Positions 1 through 8,696 of a DNA stretch of 64,000 nucleotides are shown here, piece by piece (position 1 is the first letter of the stretch; each line of letters opens with the position of its first letter). A model generated the notes under the pieces. It saw only the letters and a list, made by a program, of their open reading frames with translations, searched no databases and had not been told where the DNA came from. The translations under genes were made by a program, and so were the position numbers. The stretch comes from Paenibacillus donghaensis (GTDB lineage: Bacteria > Bacillota > Bacilli > Paenibacillales > Paenibacillaceae). The stretch spans positions 4,402,001 through 4,466,000 of the forward strand of contig NZ_CP021780.1 in NCBI RefSeq assembly GCF_002192415.1, written 5' to 3'.

Positions 1-463
1 GCCGGATCGCAATCAATGTGGTCGGGATCAAGGTGATGCTTGCCGTATTCAGCGCCAGCAGCGTGCACATTGCCGGGGTTGCTGTGTACTTGTCCGGATT
101 CAGCGTCTGCAGCTCCTGCATCGCCTTGATGCCCATCGGGGTAGCCGCATTACCAAGGCCCAGCAGATTGGCACTCATATTGGAAAGTATATAGCCGATC
201 GCCGGATGCCCTTTCGGCACATCAGGGAACAGAAAACCTACCAAAGGACCCAGCAGACGGGCAATTCGGCGCAGCAGGCCGGCATCCTCGGCAATCCGCA
301 TAATACCCAGCCAGAAGACGAGCACGCTGATCAGGCCAAAGCTTACAGTGACCCCGTTCTTCGCGCCGTCAAATACAGCAGCCGTAAATTCATCCATCCG
401 GCCATTGACGGCCGCGAATCCAAAACCGATCACAATCATTCCTAGCCATATGGCATTGATCAT
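1..463 (-). CDS. spmA: Spore maturation protein SpmA (3' part cut by window edge)
   Basis: This is the N-terminal part, about 154 residues, of an integral membrane protein of the nucleoside-recognition (Gate) family. It starts MINAIWLGMIVIG and includes hydrophobic segments and the conserved stretch GYILSNMSANLLGLGNAATP, typical of SpmA. SpmA works with SpmB in spore core dehydration after engulfment; that role is known from Bacillus. The ATG at 461-463 follows a strong GAGGAGG site 7 bases upstream. The gene lies just downstream of dacB, as in the dacB-spmA-spmB operon of B. subtilis, so spmB is expected beyond the left edge. The reading frame stays open to base 1. Confidence 0.9.
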   Translation of the reverse strand, partial: MINAIWLGMIVIGFGFAAVNGRMDEFTAAVFDGAKNGVTVSFGLISVLVFWLGIMRIAEDAGLLRRIARLLGPLVGFLFPDVPKGHPAIGYILSNMSANLLGLGNAATPMGIKAMQELQTLNPDKYTATPAMCTLLALNTASITLIPTTLIAIR

Positions 464-494
464 CCTTGCCCCTCCTCTATTCCATCTGCCTGGA

Positions 495-1715
495 TCAGTT
501 TCCGCCCGTTGCCTGCCCGAATAAGGCCCGGAGCACACTTCCCAGCGAATCCAGGAAATGCCGTCCCGAATACGCGGCAGCCTGGGCGCTGCTTATTTGA
601 CGGACAGAAGGCTCCGGCGGCAGCTTATCCGGGAAATACACCGGAATCCGGCCGATCTCGCGGCCGCCAAGCTGCAGTACGAGTGCTCCTTGTAGACCAA
701 AGCTGCTGTCATTTCGGGCTCGATCTCTTGCTGAGCTCTGAGCTTGCCGCCGGCTCTGCGGCGCTGTCAGTACCAGCTTGGTAACCAGCCGTGCCTGCTC
801 TCCTTCGCCAAATGGATACCGGAATGCCTTGGAGGTCACCAGATTATAGCCTTTTACCGGCTCCCCCCGTTCGATCAGGCTTGTCAGCGGATAATGGTTG
901 AAGCCGTAGTCCAGCAGCGCAGCATGATCATTCCAGTCATTCCCATCATTAATCGTTACAGCAACCAGTTGCTGCCCCTGGCGGGTAGCCGAGCTAACCA
1001 GGCAGCGCAGCGCTTTTTTGGTATATCCTGTCTTGACTCCGTTTGCGCCTTCGTAGAGGCGCAGCATCTTGTTCTTATTGCTCCATTTATAGTCCCATTT
1101 GTCATTGGGATTGTCAGCCGTCTTCTCCGGTGTCTTCACGATCTCCTTAAAGACTGGATTATGCATCGCGTACGCCGTCAGTCGGGCAAGATCATTGGCA
1201 CTGGAATAGTGGCCTTCGGCATCCAGACCGTGCGGATTGGCAAAATGGGTATGGATAAGACCCAGCTCCTCGGCCTTGGCATTCATCAGATACACAAAAC
1301 CCTCCTCCGACCCTCCCACATGCTCCGCAATGGCCGTAGCCGCATCATTGCCTGAACGAAGCATCAGCCCGTACAGCATGTTCTCCAGTGTCATCTCCTC
1401 CCCCAGCTGAAGATACAGTGAGGAGCCCTCCTTGGCAAAGGCATTTTTACCCACCTTGACCTTGGACTCGAGATCACCGTTCTCTATGGCAACCAGTGCG
1501 GTCATAATCTTGGTGAGACTGGCAATCAGCATCGGCTCGTCTCCCCGGCTGCTGTAGAGGATCCGCCCCGATTCCACGTCGATCAGCGCCGCCGCCTTTG
1601 CATGTGTGGATATGGAGCTGTTCTCCGCACGGAGAGAAGGCTGTGGCGCAAGGGTCAGCAGCAGCAAGGTGCACAAGATTAAGGTACATATGCTCTTACA
1701 GGTTATTGTCTTCAT
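495..1715 (-). CDS. dacB: D-alanyl-D-alanine carboxypeptidase, sporulation type (DacB)
   Basis: Peptidase family S11 penicillin-binding protein of about 406 residues. It trims D-alanine from peptidoglycan stem peptides outside the membrane, and in spore formers it limits cross-linking of the cortex. The sequence shows a signal peptide (TLILCTLLLLTLAP), the SxxK box in ASLTKIM, the SGN triad in LRSGNDAATA and the KTG box in GVKTGYTKK, followed by the C-terminal beta domain. An in-frame ATG at 1721 touches the GGAGG directly, so the ATG at 1715 (MKTITCK), 6 bases after it, is the better start. spmA lies 31 bases downstream, consistent with a dacB-spmA-spmB operon. A sigma-E-like promoter lies upstream. 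Confidence 0.92.
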   Translation of the reverse strand: MKTITCKSICTLILCTLLLLTLAPQPSLRAENSSISTHAKAAALIDVESGRILYSSRGDEPMLIASLTKIMTALVAIENGDLESKVKVGKNAFAKEGSSLYLQLGEEMTLENMLYGLMLRSGNDAATAIAEHVGGSEEGFVYLMNAKAEELGLIHTHFANPHGLDAEGHYSSANDLARLTAYAMHNPVFKEIVKTPEKTADNPNDKWDYKWSNKNKMLRLYEGANGVKTGYTKKALRCLVSSATRQGQQLVAVTINDGNDWNDHAALLDYGFNHYPLTSLIERGEPVKGYNLVTSKAFRYPFGEGEQARLVTKLVLTAPQSRRQAQSSARDRARNDSSFGLQGALVLQLGGREIGRIPVYFPDKLPPEPSVRQISSAQAAAYSGRHFLDSLGSVLRALFGQATGGN

Positions 1716-1788
1716 CTTCATCCTCCGGCTTCTATCATTCTCAGGACGTTCTTCACCATGGGCTTGTCATAGCTCCCTCTGTTGTACA

Positions 1789-1817
1789 AGTGTATGCGGT
1801 GAGCACGGTGGGTATGT
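1789..1817 (-). promoter_or_regulatory. Candidate sigma-E promoter of dacB-spmA
   Basis: Read on the minus strand, CATACACT (1789-1796) fits the sigma-E -10 consensus CATACANT. ACATACC (1811-1817) is a weak -35, with a 14-base spacer. The site is about 75 bases upstream of dacB, and the B. subtilis dacB operon is known to be sigma-E dependent. The -35 matches only 4 of 7 positions, so this is a prediction. Confidence 0.5.
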
Positions 1818-1846
1818 CCTTATTCACCATACGTAAGCACACCAAG

Positions 1847-1879
1847 AAGGACACTGCCGGTTGTCCGGGCAATGTCCTT
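1847..1879 (-). terminator. Hairpin after ytfJ, possible terminator
   Basis: AAGGACA-TGCC pairs with GGCA-TGTCCTT around a short loop, just downstream of the ytfJ stop. No clear T run follows on the minus strand, so it may be a weak terminator or only an RNA-stabilising hairpin. Confidence 0.35.
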
Positions 1880-1928
1880 CTGGTTGAACTGCATTTGAGC
1901 TTTGCCGAGCCATTTAATGCGCGGAAGG

Positions 1929-2384
1929 CTAATGATCGCTTGTGACAACCACAACCGGTGCTGCATCCTTTTTTTGAGGGTCCGGAGTCTGGGTCTGGGT
2001 CTGGAACATATTCTGGATCTTGTCGATGATTCCCGGCGTGGCGTCGATAATCTTCTCAAACAGATGCGTCTGGTTGTCGAGCGGCACAATATGCACACCG
2101 TCACGGCCTACCACTAGAAAAGCAATCGGGCGGATGGAGACCCCGCCCCCGCTGCCGCCCCCGAAGGGAAGCATTTTGACGCCTCCGGCTGCGGTTGGCG
2201 TATCATCCTCCACCCGGAAATCGCTGCCGCCGGCAGCGAAGCCAAAAGCCACCTTACTGATCGGCAGAATCACCGTACCGTCCGGCGTTTCCACCGGATC
2301 ACCGACAATCGTATTCACATCTACCATGCCCTTGATATTCTCCATCGCCGTCTGCATTAAACCTTGAATAGGATGGTCAGACAT
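1929..2384 (-). CDS. ytfJ: Sporulation protein YtfJ (GerW family)
   Basis: A 151-residue protein that opens with MSDHPIQGLMQTAMENIKGM and contains DVNTIVGDP and the glycine-rich GGSGGG stretch, all typical of GerW/YtfJ. The family is conserved in endospore formers; B. subtilis YtfJ is made in the forespore and is needed for normal germination. Its biochemistry is unknown. The start follows AAAGGAGG at good spacing. It lies downstream of ytfI in the same orientation, the same pair as in B. subtilis, and probably shares the forespore promoter upstream of ytfI. Confidence 0.92.
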   Translation of the reverse strand: MSDHPIQGLMQTAMENIKGMVDVNTIVGDPVETPDGTVILPISKVAFGFAAGGSDFRVEDDTPTAAGGVKMLPFGGGSGGGVSIRPIAFLVVGRDGVHIVPLDNQTHLFEKIIDATPGIIDKIQNMFQTQTQTPDPQKKDAAPVVVVTSDH

Positions 2385-2472
2385 ATTGTTGTCCTCCTTT
2401 TAATTTCTGTTTATACTCTTGCATCACAGCTATATCATTGCCACATTACGCAATTTGTATGTAAAGCCTGCT

Positions 2473-3186
2473 TCAATCGGTCGTTTTCCCGAAAGAGCGA
2501 TGACGCGCAGCAGCGATCAACTCCTTCCACTGCCTGAAACCACTCGCCGCCTTGGACACCTTCCGCAACAGCTTCAGTCCGGCATATAGTACATAAGCAA
2601 GCGACAGCTTGCCTGCACAGACCAACTCGGTGCTGAATCCGGCTTGATCCACAAATACCGGCTTCACGTACAGACGCGGAGCATGCTCCAGCCGGACCAC
2701 CCGTGAGAACCAGCCGGTCAGCATCCACTTCAAGCCCCACAAGGCTCCGGCAGCCGTAGCTGTAGCGGCAGCATCCCCCAGTGAGAAATCAGTTGACCAA
2801 TCCAGCTTGCTGATTCTGACATGGGCCAGTGTATCGAACAGCCAGCCCTTTAAATCTCTTGTAGCTTTGAGCGCCTTCTTGGCATCGTCCAGCCAATCGC
2901 TCAGCGTCTTCTTATCCACTTGGCCTTCCTTATCCGTGTCTTTCTGCACCGGAGCGATCCCGCTGGCCTCTACCTTAACCTTCACTCCCTGCAGTAGACT
3001 TTCATAGATGACTTTGGGGAGCTCATAATGAACCTTGACCAAACCATACAGCGCTTTAAGATCAAACTCCACCCGGTCGTCCTTGCCAAGCCGGAAGACT
3101 CGAAAGTGAAAATGAATTGAGGAAGCCAGGACCAGAATCAGCACCAACAGCAGCAGAGCAAGCGGTATTGCCAGCCATACACTCAC
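2473..3186 (-). CDS. ytfI: DUF2953 protein YtfI
   Basis: A 237-residue protein with one N-terminal membrane helix (about residues 4-24, LALLLLVLILVLASS) followed by a soluble domain containing FDLKALYGLVKVHYELP, characteristic of DUF2953. The function is not known; its constant neighbour is the spore protein YtfJ, so a sporulation role is likely. The start is GTG at 3186, 7 bases after GGAGG. A sigma-F/sigma-G-like promoter lies about 40 bases upstream. Confidence 0.85.
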   Translation of the reverse strand: MSVWLAIPLALLLLVLILVLASSIHFHFRVFRLGKDDRVEFDLKALYGLVKVHYELPKVIYESLLQGVKVKVEASGIAPVQKDTDKEGQVDKKTLSDWLDDAKKALKATRDLKGWLFDTLAHVRISKLDWSTDFSLGDAAATATAAGALWGLKWMLTGWFSRVVRLEHAPRLYVKPVFVDQAGFSTELVCAGKLSLAYVLYAGLKLLRKVSKAASGFRQWKELIAAARHRSFGKTTD

Positions 3187-3228
3187 GCACTAACCTCCAG
3201 GACACCATAAATAAACAGCTTGTAAGAA

Positions 3229-3258
3229 TAGTATGGCAATGATCACTGGAAAAAATTC
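3229..3258 (-). promoter_or_regulatory. Candidate forespore (sigma-F/sigma-G) promoter of ytfI-ytfJ
   Basis: The minus strand reads GAATTT, 17 bases, then CATACTA, about 43 bases upstream of the ytfI GTG. CATACTA is the preferred sigma-G/sigma-F -10 element, and GAATTT matches GAATAA at 4 of 6 positions. The same CATACTA element recurs upstream of spoVAA in this window. Confidence 0.5.
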
Positions 3259-3358
3259 GGCAATGTAAAAAAAAGCGCTTCCGGTAAGCCAGGAACGCTC
3301 TGATATGAACAGGGTGAGATTAAATGATATAATAAATACCACTGCATACTCGATCTCT

Positions 3359-3468
3359 TCTTCGATGTTAAGTAATCAAGTGGAAACGGCTACGCCGTCC
3401 TTTTGAAGGACAGGGTGTTTCAGCGAGAAATAGAAGGATAATCTATAGCGTAAAACATATAAATTCTC
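3359..3468 (+). repeat. Intergenic repeat A, copy 1 (split by group II intron)
   Basis: This copy reads AAGTGGAAACGGCT, a variable short hairpin, GTTTCAGCGAGAAA, TAGAAGGATAAT and finally CATATAAATTCT. The same order is found at 7851, 32785 and 63346. Where the other copies continue with TATATTTTA, this one is broken by the intron and resumes at 4189 (TATATTTCA). The arms GGAAACGG and CCGTTTC of the better copies can pair. Confidence 0.75.
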
Positions 3469-4188
3469 TAGAGTAAAGGACTGGCCTGACCAGCCCCTCC
3501 TCATCAAACCGTACGTGAGGTTTTCCCTCATACGGCTTTCCGATGTTCGTCATTCATGGGCATGCAGCCTATTGACTTTGGCCTCATGACCTAGTTTCCC
3601 CTTAGAGTTATTGAGCATTTTCTTGCGTGTCGTTAGCCTTTTGGCATTCACGAACTCGTACCTCTTGGTCAAACATGAACAAAGCAGGGCCCCTTCCCTC
3701 CCTAAGGTTATGTTGTCCTTAGGTTCTTCGGTACTATGAGCCCCTCGGACTCCCTTCCTGCAGACGGTTCACTTCGCCTTTTGGGCTTATAGAGCGTCTA
3801 TTTACGGTTTCTAAAAAAAAAAAAAAATAATCCCGTGCAGGGGAGGGTCTCCCCAGTTCACTGCGCTATCTTTCAACCCATGCCGTTCCCTATACGCCGG
3901 AAGGTTCTTCACTGTGGTTCCAAGTTCTATACAGTTTCCTTGGCCTTCGTCTAAATACACGAGACTCGGCTCCTTCTTTTCCCCTTTGCAGGGCCTTTTT
4001 GACGACGCGGCAGGATTCACTTGGTGTTGCGGCCTGGGTCGTTGCTCGCCCTATCTCTGACAGGTACTTTTGTCGATGCGCTTTTACACACAGATTTCGC
4101 CATGCGCAAGCATCCTAGCTACAAAGGTGGCTTGGCCCCTCCTTGGGTTGGACTTTCACCAACTAGATAACGCGTGCCTCTGGGCACG
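3469..4188 (-). mobile_element. ORF-less group II intron
   Basis: Read on the minus strand, the 5' end is near GCGTGCCCAGAGGCACGC, followed by the group II-like TTGGTGAAAGTCCAACC. Domain V is clear at 3507-3539: AAGCCGTATG, GAAA loop, ACGTACGGTT, with the catalytic AGC triad. Domain VI (GAGGAGGGGCTGGTCAGG and its partner) and the 3' end near TTTACTCTA follow. Total length is about 720 bases with no reverse-transcriptase reading frame; short open frames at 3811-4020 and 4070-4282 are accidental. A run of 15 T lies in the middle. It is inserted precisely into repeat A. Splicing or mobility would need a maturase encoded elsewhere. Exact ends are approximate. Confidence 0.8.
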
Positions 4189-4196
4189 CTATATTT

Positions 4197-4229
4197 CAAA
4201 AAAACCGCTGTCCCCAGGGGACAACGGCT
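4197..4229 (-). terminator. Rho-independent terminator after scpA-scpB
   Basis: On the minus strand, GCCGTTGTCCCC pairs with GGGGACAGCGG and is followed by seven T. It lies downstream of scpB and immediately beyond the 3' part of repeat A. Confidence 0.75.
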
Positions 4230-4242
4230 ATTCCGGAACGTT

Positions 4243-4437
4243 CAACACATTTAGATGCGAAACTGCATCTAATTCCGGCTGAAACTGATATTATCGGGCA
4301 AATAAGTGCGAATCTGCAACTATTTTCGAGAAAAACGTTTGTTTAAAGGTCCAAATCCGAAATTAGATGCGTTTTCGCACTTATTTGTTCTAAAAAGGGG
4401 AAAACCGGGAAATTAGATGCAGATTCGCAACTAAATC
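4243..4437. repeat. Four-hairpin intergenic repeat B, copy 1
   Basis: Four palindromic units of about 27 bases occur at roughly 50-70-base steps. Examples are AGATGCGAAACTGCATCT at about 4247 and TTAGATGCAGATTCGCAACTAA near the end. Units share AAATNAGNTGC, a short A-rich loop and GCANCTNATTT, so each can fold alone, and the outer ends are inverted relative to each other. Related copies occur at 11274, 32446 and 55680, with fragments near 39430 and 39890. Confidence 0.7.
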
Positions 4438-4482
4438 GGTGGACTGGACTGCAGGCCGAAACAGTAGTGTAAGATCTAATAA

Positions 4483-5088
4483 TTAAGATTGCGGTTCCTC
4501 GTCCCCAAACGTCATCTGGCTGTCCAGTTTACTGAACAGCAGCTGGGTCTCTTCTTCCAGACTGTCGGTGCTCTCAAAGCTGGTCGGCTCCGGCAGCTCC
4601 TTCAGGCTGGCCAGACCGAAGCTCTCCAGGAAAGACTTCGTCGTCCCATAAAGAATCGGACGTCCCACCGCTTCAGCCCGGCCTACCTCATGGATCAGAT
4701 CCTTGTTGCCCAGCGTATGAATCGCGCGCTCCGACTTCACCCCGCGGATCTCTTCAATCTCGACACGGGTAATCGGCTGGCGGTAAGCGACAATCGCCAA
4801 CGTCTCCAGTGCCGCCTGGGACAGGGTTGAACGCGATGGCGAATAGGCCAGCCGTTCGAAATACTGCGCATGCTCAGGAAGCGTAGCCAGCCGGTAATTT
4901 CCGGCAATCTGCACAACCTGAAGACCACGTCCCAGCGAGACGTATTCCTCTTTCAATTCCTCCAGCGCTCCGGATGCCAGCTCGGCCCGCTGCTCGGTAA
5001 TCTCGGCGATCTGGCGGATGGAAATGCCTTCGTCGCCCGAGAGAAACAGCAGCCCTTCAATAATCGATTTCAGCGCTTTGTACTCCAT
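4483..5088 (-). CDS. scpB: Segregation and condensation protein B
   Basis: A 201-residue winged-helix kleisin-interacting protein. With ScpA and SMC it forms the bacterial condensin that organises and separates chromosomes. Typical segments are [15 protein letters not shown] at the N-terminus and [20 protein letters not shown] in the second winged helix. The length is normal for the family. It overlaps the 3' end of scpA by 32 bases, implying translational coupling. The ATG at 5088 is preceded by AGGAGGAG. Confidence 0.95.
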   Translation of the reverse strand: MEYKALKSIIEGLLFLSGDEGISIRQIAEITEQRAELASGALEELKEEYVSLGRGLQVVQIAGNYRLATLPEHAQYFERLAYSPSRSTLSQAALETLAIVAYRQPITRVEIEEIRGVKSERAIHTLGNKDLIHEVGRAEAVGRPILYGTTKSFLESFGLASLKELPEPTSFESTDSLEEETQLLFSKLDSQMTFGDEEPQS

Positions 5089-5848
5089 GGGAGTGTTCTC
5101 CTCCTCTCCACTCCATCACAATGTCTTCAAACATCTTCTCCTGATAGCAATAGATGGCTCGCATCTTCATCAGCTCCAGAATGGCCAGGAAAGTGACCAC
5201 GATCTCATGACGGGCCATCTCGTCGTCCAGCAGGGCAGAGAACAGCAGCTTGCCGCCCTTGCCCTTGCGCTCCAGCGCTGCCGAGACGTCGCGTATCCGG
5301 TCCTTGACCGAGATCTCGTCCCTGGTAATCCGCTGATAGGAGGTCCGTCTGGCTGCCTTGCCCAGCGCCTTGCGGAAGGCGGCAATCAGATCGGCAGTGT
5401 GCAGCCCCTTCAGCGGGTTGTCCAGCTGGAGCGGCACAAACGGCCCCAGATCCTCAGGCTCCTTCGTAAAAATCAAGCTGCGCTCACTCTCCATATCCAT
5501 CAAGTGCACAGCGATGCTCTTGTATTTGCGGTATTCGATCAGGCGCTGAATCAGCTCCTCCCGCGGGTCAAGGCCGTCATCCTCATAATAATCGAAGTCT
5601 TCGATTTCGATCACCGGCGGTTTCGGCAGCAGCATCTTGCTCTTGATCGACAGCAGGCTGGCGGCCATCACCAGAAATTCACTGGTTATGTCCAGCTCCA
5701 GCTCCTGCATGCTGCGCAAATATTCCATATACTGTTCGGTAATCTCGGCGACCGGAATGTCCTGGATATCGATTTCCGCCTTATCAATGAGATGCAAGAG
5801 CAGATCCAGCGGACCTTCAAACGTCTCCAGCTTATACAATACAGTCAC
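5057..5848 (-). CDS. scpA: Segregation and condensation protein A (kleisin)
   Basis: A 263-residue kleisin that bridges SMC heads. The N-terminal signature [19 protein letters not shown] and the core [20 protein letters not shown] are diagnostic. The C-terminal winged helix contains [15 protein letters not shown]. Translation starts at GTG, 7 bases after GGAGG. It forms a two-gene unit with scpB, and its location next to the riboflavin genes resembles that in Bacillus relatives. Confidence 0.95.
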   Translation of the reverse strand: MTVLYKLETFEGPLDLLLHLIDKAEIDIQDIPVAEITEQYMEYLRSMQELELDITSEFLVMAASLLSIKSKMLLPKPPVIEIEDFDYYEDDGLDPREELIQRLIEYRKYKSIAVHLMDMESERSLIFTKEPEDLGPFVPLQLDNPLKGLHTADLIAAFRKALGKAARRTSYQRITRDEISVKDRIRDVSAALERKGKGGKLLFSALLDDEMARHEIVVTFLAILELMKMRAIYCYQEKMFEDIVMEWRGGEHSHGVQSAEIDY

Positions 5849-5983
5849 GAGGTTTCCTCCGCCCTACAAAAGTAAAGTGCAGCGCCGCAAAGGACGCTAC
5901 ACAAGTAGAAAGATTTCTATAGTTCATGCTTTCTTCTTATACTATAAATAAGCACGATTTAGGCGGATTCGTCAATAGCTGTC

Positions 5984-6460
5984 TTATTTGAACAGCTTGT
6001 TCAGGTTGGCCATTTCAATCGCGGAGGTAGCCGCATCCCAGCCTTTGTTGCCTGCTTTGGTTCCCGAGCGCTCAATCGCCTGCTCAATGTTCTCGGTGGT
6101 TACCACACCAAAAATCGTTGGCACACCAGTCTTCAGGTTGATCGCAGCCACACCCTTGGCCACTTCATTGCAGACATAATCATAATGGGTGGTTGAGCCG
6201 CGAATGACGGTTCCGAGCGTGACTACGGCGTCGTATTTGCCGCTTTCCGCCATTTTTTGGGCAATCAGCGGAATCTCGAACACACCCGGCACCCAGGCCA
6301 CATCCACCTCATCGTCGCCCACGCCGTGGCGCTTGAAGGCATCCAATGCGCCGGACAGCAGCTTGCTGGTAATAAATTCATTGAAACGTCCTACGACCAC
6401 ACCGTATTTCAGACCCTCGGAAACTAAATGTCCTTCAAAATAATTTGGCATATGGTTCAT
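5984..6460 (-). CDS. ribH: 6,7-dimethyl-8-ribityllumazine synthase (RibH)
   Basis: A 158-residue enzyme that condenses 5-amino-6-ribitylaminouracil with 3,4-dihydroxy-2-butanone 4-phosphate to lumazine, the penultimate riboflavin step; the family forms 60-mer or pentamer cages. Signature segments are [39 protein letters not shown] with the catalytic His, and [12 protein letters not shown]. It is the last gene of ribD-ribE-ribBA-ribH. Either ATG at 6460 or 6451 could start it; the first is about 6 bases after AAGGGT. Confidence 0.95.
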   Translation of the reverse strand: MNHMPNYFEGHLVSEGLKYGVVVGRFNEFITSKLLSGALDAFKRHGVGDDEVDVAWVPGVFEIPLIAQKMAESGKYDAVVTLGTVIRGSTTHYDYVCNEVAKGVAAINLKTGVPTIFGVVTTENIEQAIERSGTKAGNKGWDAATSAIEMANLNKLFK

Positions 6461-6523
6461 CTACCCTTCATGGTTGGATTATATGGGAATCGGTTCCGTT
6501 GCCCGCAACGGGCAAGCCGGCCG

Positions 6524-7777
6524 TCAACCTTTGGCGTCTTCGTTCTGTTCAATCGTGTCAAACTTCAACATATGTCCCAGCTTGGCCTGCTTGGTATGCA
6601 GATAGTTGGTATTGTCCTTATTCTCAGGCATCTGGATCGGCATCCGCTCCACAACCTCCAGGCCATAACCTTCCAGCCCTTTGATCTTGCGCGGATTATT
6701 CGTCAGTAGCTTAATCTTGCGTATACCGAGGTCCTTCAGAATCTGTGCTCCAATGCCATAATCACGCAGATCGGCGGCGAAGCCCAGCTTCAGGTTGGCA
6801 TCCACCGTATCCAGCCCTTCTTCCTGCAGCTTGTAGGCGCGCAGCTTGTTGATCAGCCCGATGCCTCTGCCTTCCTGCCGCATATAGAGCAGCACGCCGC
6901 GTCCGGCTTGCTCGATCTGGCGCAGCGCCGCCTCGAATTGTGGTCCGCAGTCGCAGCGGTGGGAGTGGAAGACATCGCCGGTCAGGCATTCGGAGTGCAC
7001 CCGTACCAGCACCGGCTCCTCGCCGGAGATATCGCCTTTAACCAAGGCAACATGCTCTTTGTCGTCCACTTCATTGGTATAGGCAATCGTCTGGAAATCG
7101 CCGAAATCGGTTGGCAGCGTCACGGACACCTCACGGCTAACCAGCTGCTCCTTCTCATTGCGGTAGTGGATCAGATCCTTGATGCTGATTAGCTTCAGAT
7201 CATGCTTACGGGCAATCTCCACCAGGTCCGGCATGCGGGCCATGGTTCCGTCTTCCTTGATGATCTCGCAGATCACACTGGCCGGATAAGCACCGCACAT
7301 GCGGGCCAGATCGACTGCGGCTTCGGTGTGGCCGGAGCGGCGCAGGACGCCGCCTTTTTTGGCGATCAGCGGGAACATATGGCCCGGTCTGCGGAAGTCG
7401 GACGGCTTGGCATTAGGGTCCATGATGGCTTTGGCAGTCATCGAACGCTCGGAAGCGGAAATGCCGGTAGTCGTATCCTTATAATCGACTGAGACGGTAA
7501 ACGCCGTGCCGTGGAAATCCGTATTCTGGGCTACCATCGGCTTCAGATCCAGCTCCTCGGCCCGTTCGGCCGTAATCGGAAGGCAGACGAGCCCGCGTCC
7601 CTCGGTAATCATAAAGTTGATCACTTCAGGCGTAGCTTTCTCGGCAAGGGCTATGAAGTCCCCTTCATTCTCGCGGTCCTCATCGTCGACGACAATAATC
7701 ACTTTGCCGCGCATAAGATCATAGATGGCATCTTCAATCGGATCAAGCACAAATTCTTTAGTATTGGGTTGGTTCAT
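6524..7777 (-). CDS. ribBA: Bifunctional DHBP synthase / GTP cyclohydrolase II
   Basis: A 417-residue fusion supplying both riboflavin precursors. Residues 1-205 form the RibB domain ([11 protein letters not shown] metal and substrate site, [14 protein letters not shown]). Residues 206-400 form RibA, with the zinc cysteines in [17 protein letters not shown] and the catalytic region [10 protein letters not shown]. The start ATG follows TGGAGG at 6-7 bases. The C-terminus carries a short acidic tail. Gene order and the upstream FMN riboswitch point to co-transcription with ribD and ribE, although repeat A separates it from ribE by about 200 bases. Confidence 0.96.
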   Translation of the reverse strand: MNQPNTKEFVLDPIEDAIYDLMRGKVIIVVDDEDRENEGDFIALAEKATPEVINFMITEGRGLVCLPITAERAEELDLKPMVAQNTDFHGTAFTVSVDYKDTTTGISASERSMTAKAIMDPNAKPSDFRRPGHMFPLIAKKGGVLRRSGHTEAAVDLARMCGAYPASVICEIIKEDGTMARMPDLVEIARKHDLKLISIKDLIHYRNEKEQLVSREVSVTLPTDFGDFQTIAYTNEVDDKEHVALVKGDISGEEPVLVRVHSECLTGDVFHSHRCDCGPQFEAALRQIEQAGRGVLLYMRQEGRGIGLINKLRAYKLQEEGLDTVDANLKLGFAADLRDYGIGAQILKDLGIRKIKLLTNNPRKIKGLEGYGLEVVERMPIQMPENKDNTNYLHTKQAKLGHMLKFDTIEQNEDAKG

Positions 7778-7850
7778 ATGTGTGACCTCCAGTTTGCTTT
7801 ACAGAGCTTCATTACCGCTTACTCTGTAAGCTGAGCTTAACTTCAATGCC

Positions 7851-7988
7851 AAGTGGAAACGGCTACACCGTCCTTAAAGAAGCGTATGCTTCCGAAGCAG
7901 CGCTACTACGGACCGCTTTCAGGTATCCGTTTCAGCGAGAAACAGAAGGATAATTGATAACGTGAAACATATAAACTCTTATATTTTA
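7851..7988 (+). repeat. Intergenic repeat A, copy 2
   Basis: Full-length copy, starting AAGTGGAAACGGCT and ending CTTATATTTTA, with an internal hairpin around GCGTATGCTTCCGAAGC and ACGGACCGCTTTCAGG. It lies between ribE and ribBA inside the operon, and its last bases overlap the ribE stop codon. Confidence 0.75.
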
Positions 7989-8654
7989 TAGAAAACCGTT
8001 GGCTGCCAGAAAATCATGGCTGAGCCGGGAGCTTCCCGCCTCGGCTTTGTTCGCTGACGCCGAACCGTAATGCAGCAGATGGTCAACGTATTTGCCCAGC
8101 ACATCACATTCGATGTTGACGGTGTCGCCGGCTTTTTTGTGAGCCAGCACCGTCTCTCCCAGCGTATGCGGGATAATGGACACGCTGAAGGTTGAGCCGT
8201 CCACCTCCACCACCGTCAGGCTGATGCCGTCAATGGTAATCGAGCCTTGCGGAATAATGAACTTGAACAGGGACGGGTGCTGCGGCGCAAGCGTGAACAC
8301 CATCGCATTCCGGTCCCGCTTCACACCTTGAATGGTTGCCGTCCCGTCGACATGCCCCTGAACAATATGTCCGCCGAACCGGCCTCCGGCTGCCATCGCA
8401 CGCTCCAGGTTCATCTTGCTGCCGGGGCGCAGCTCCTTCAGATTGCTGTTGCGGTAGGTCTGCGGCATCACATCAACGGTGAACGAATGCTCGCCAAGTG
8501 TGGTAGCCGTGAGGCATACCCCATTCACCGAGACGCTGTCGCCAATCTTCAGGTCGTCCATGATTACAGAGGCCGAGATATTCAGCACCATCATCTCAGA
8601 GCCGCTGGTCACGCCGCGCAAGACGCCCACTTCTTCAATCAAACCAGTGAACAT
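7986..8654 (-). CDS. ribE: Riboflavin synthase alpha subunit
   Basis: A 222-residue protein of two homologous lumazine-binding barrels. It converts two lumazine molecules to riboflavin and a ribityl pyrimidine. The start MFTGLIEEVG and the motifs SVNGVCLT and GGHIVQGHVDGTA, then SITIDGISLTVVEV in the second barrel, are typical. An upstream in-frame start at 8681 exists, but the AGGAGG at about 8661-8666 fixes the ATG at 8654. The preceding gene is ribD, 42 bases upstream. Confidence 0.95.
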   Translation of the reverse strand: MFTGLIEEVGVLRGVTSGSEMMVLNISASVIMDDLKIGDSVSVNGVCLTATTLGEHSFTVDVMPQTYRNSNLKELRPGSKMNLERAMAAGGRFGGHIVQGHVDGTATIQGVKRDRNAMVFTLAPQHPSLFKFIIPQGSITIDGISLTVVEVDGSTFSVSIIPHTLGETVLAHKKAGDTVNIECDVLGKYVDHLLHYGSASANKAEAGSSRLSHDFLAANGFL

Positions 8655-8696
8655 GTGATCCCTCCTGAATCTTCTAATCACTTCTACTGCCTGCCG

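Noticed and set aside
3811-4282. Two small proteins (69 and 70 residues)
   Set aside because: They lie inside the structured part of the group II intron and lack ribosome sites.
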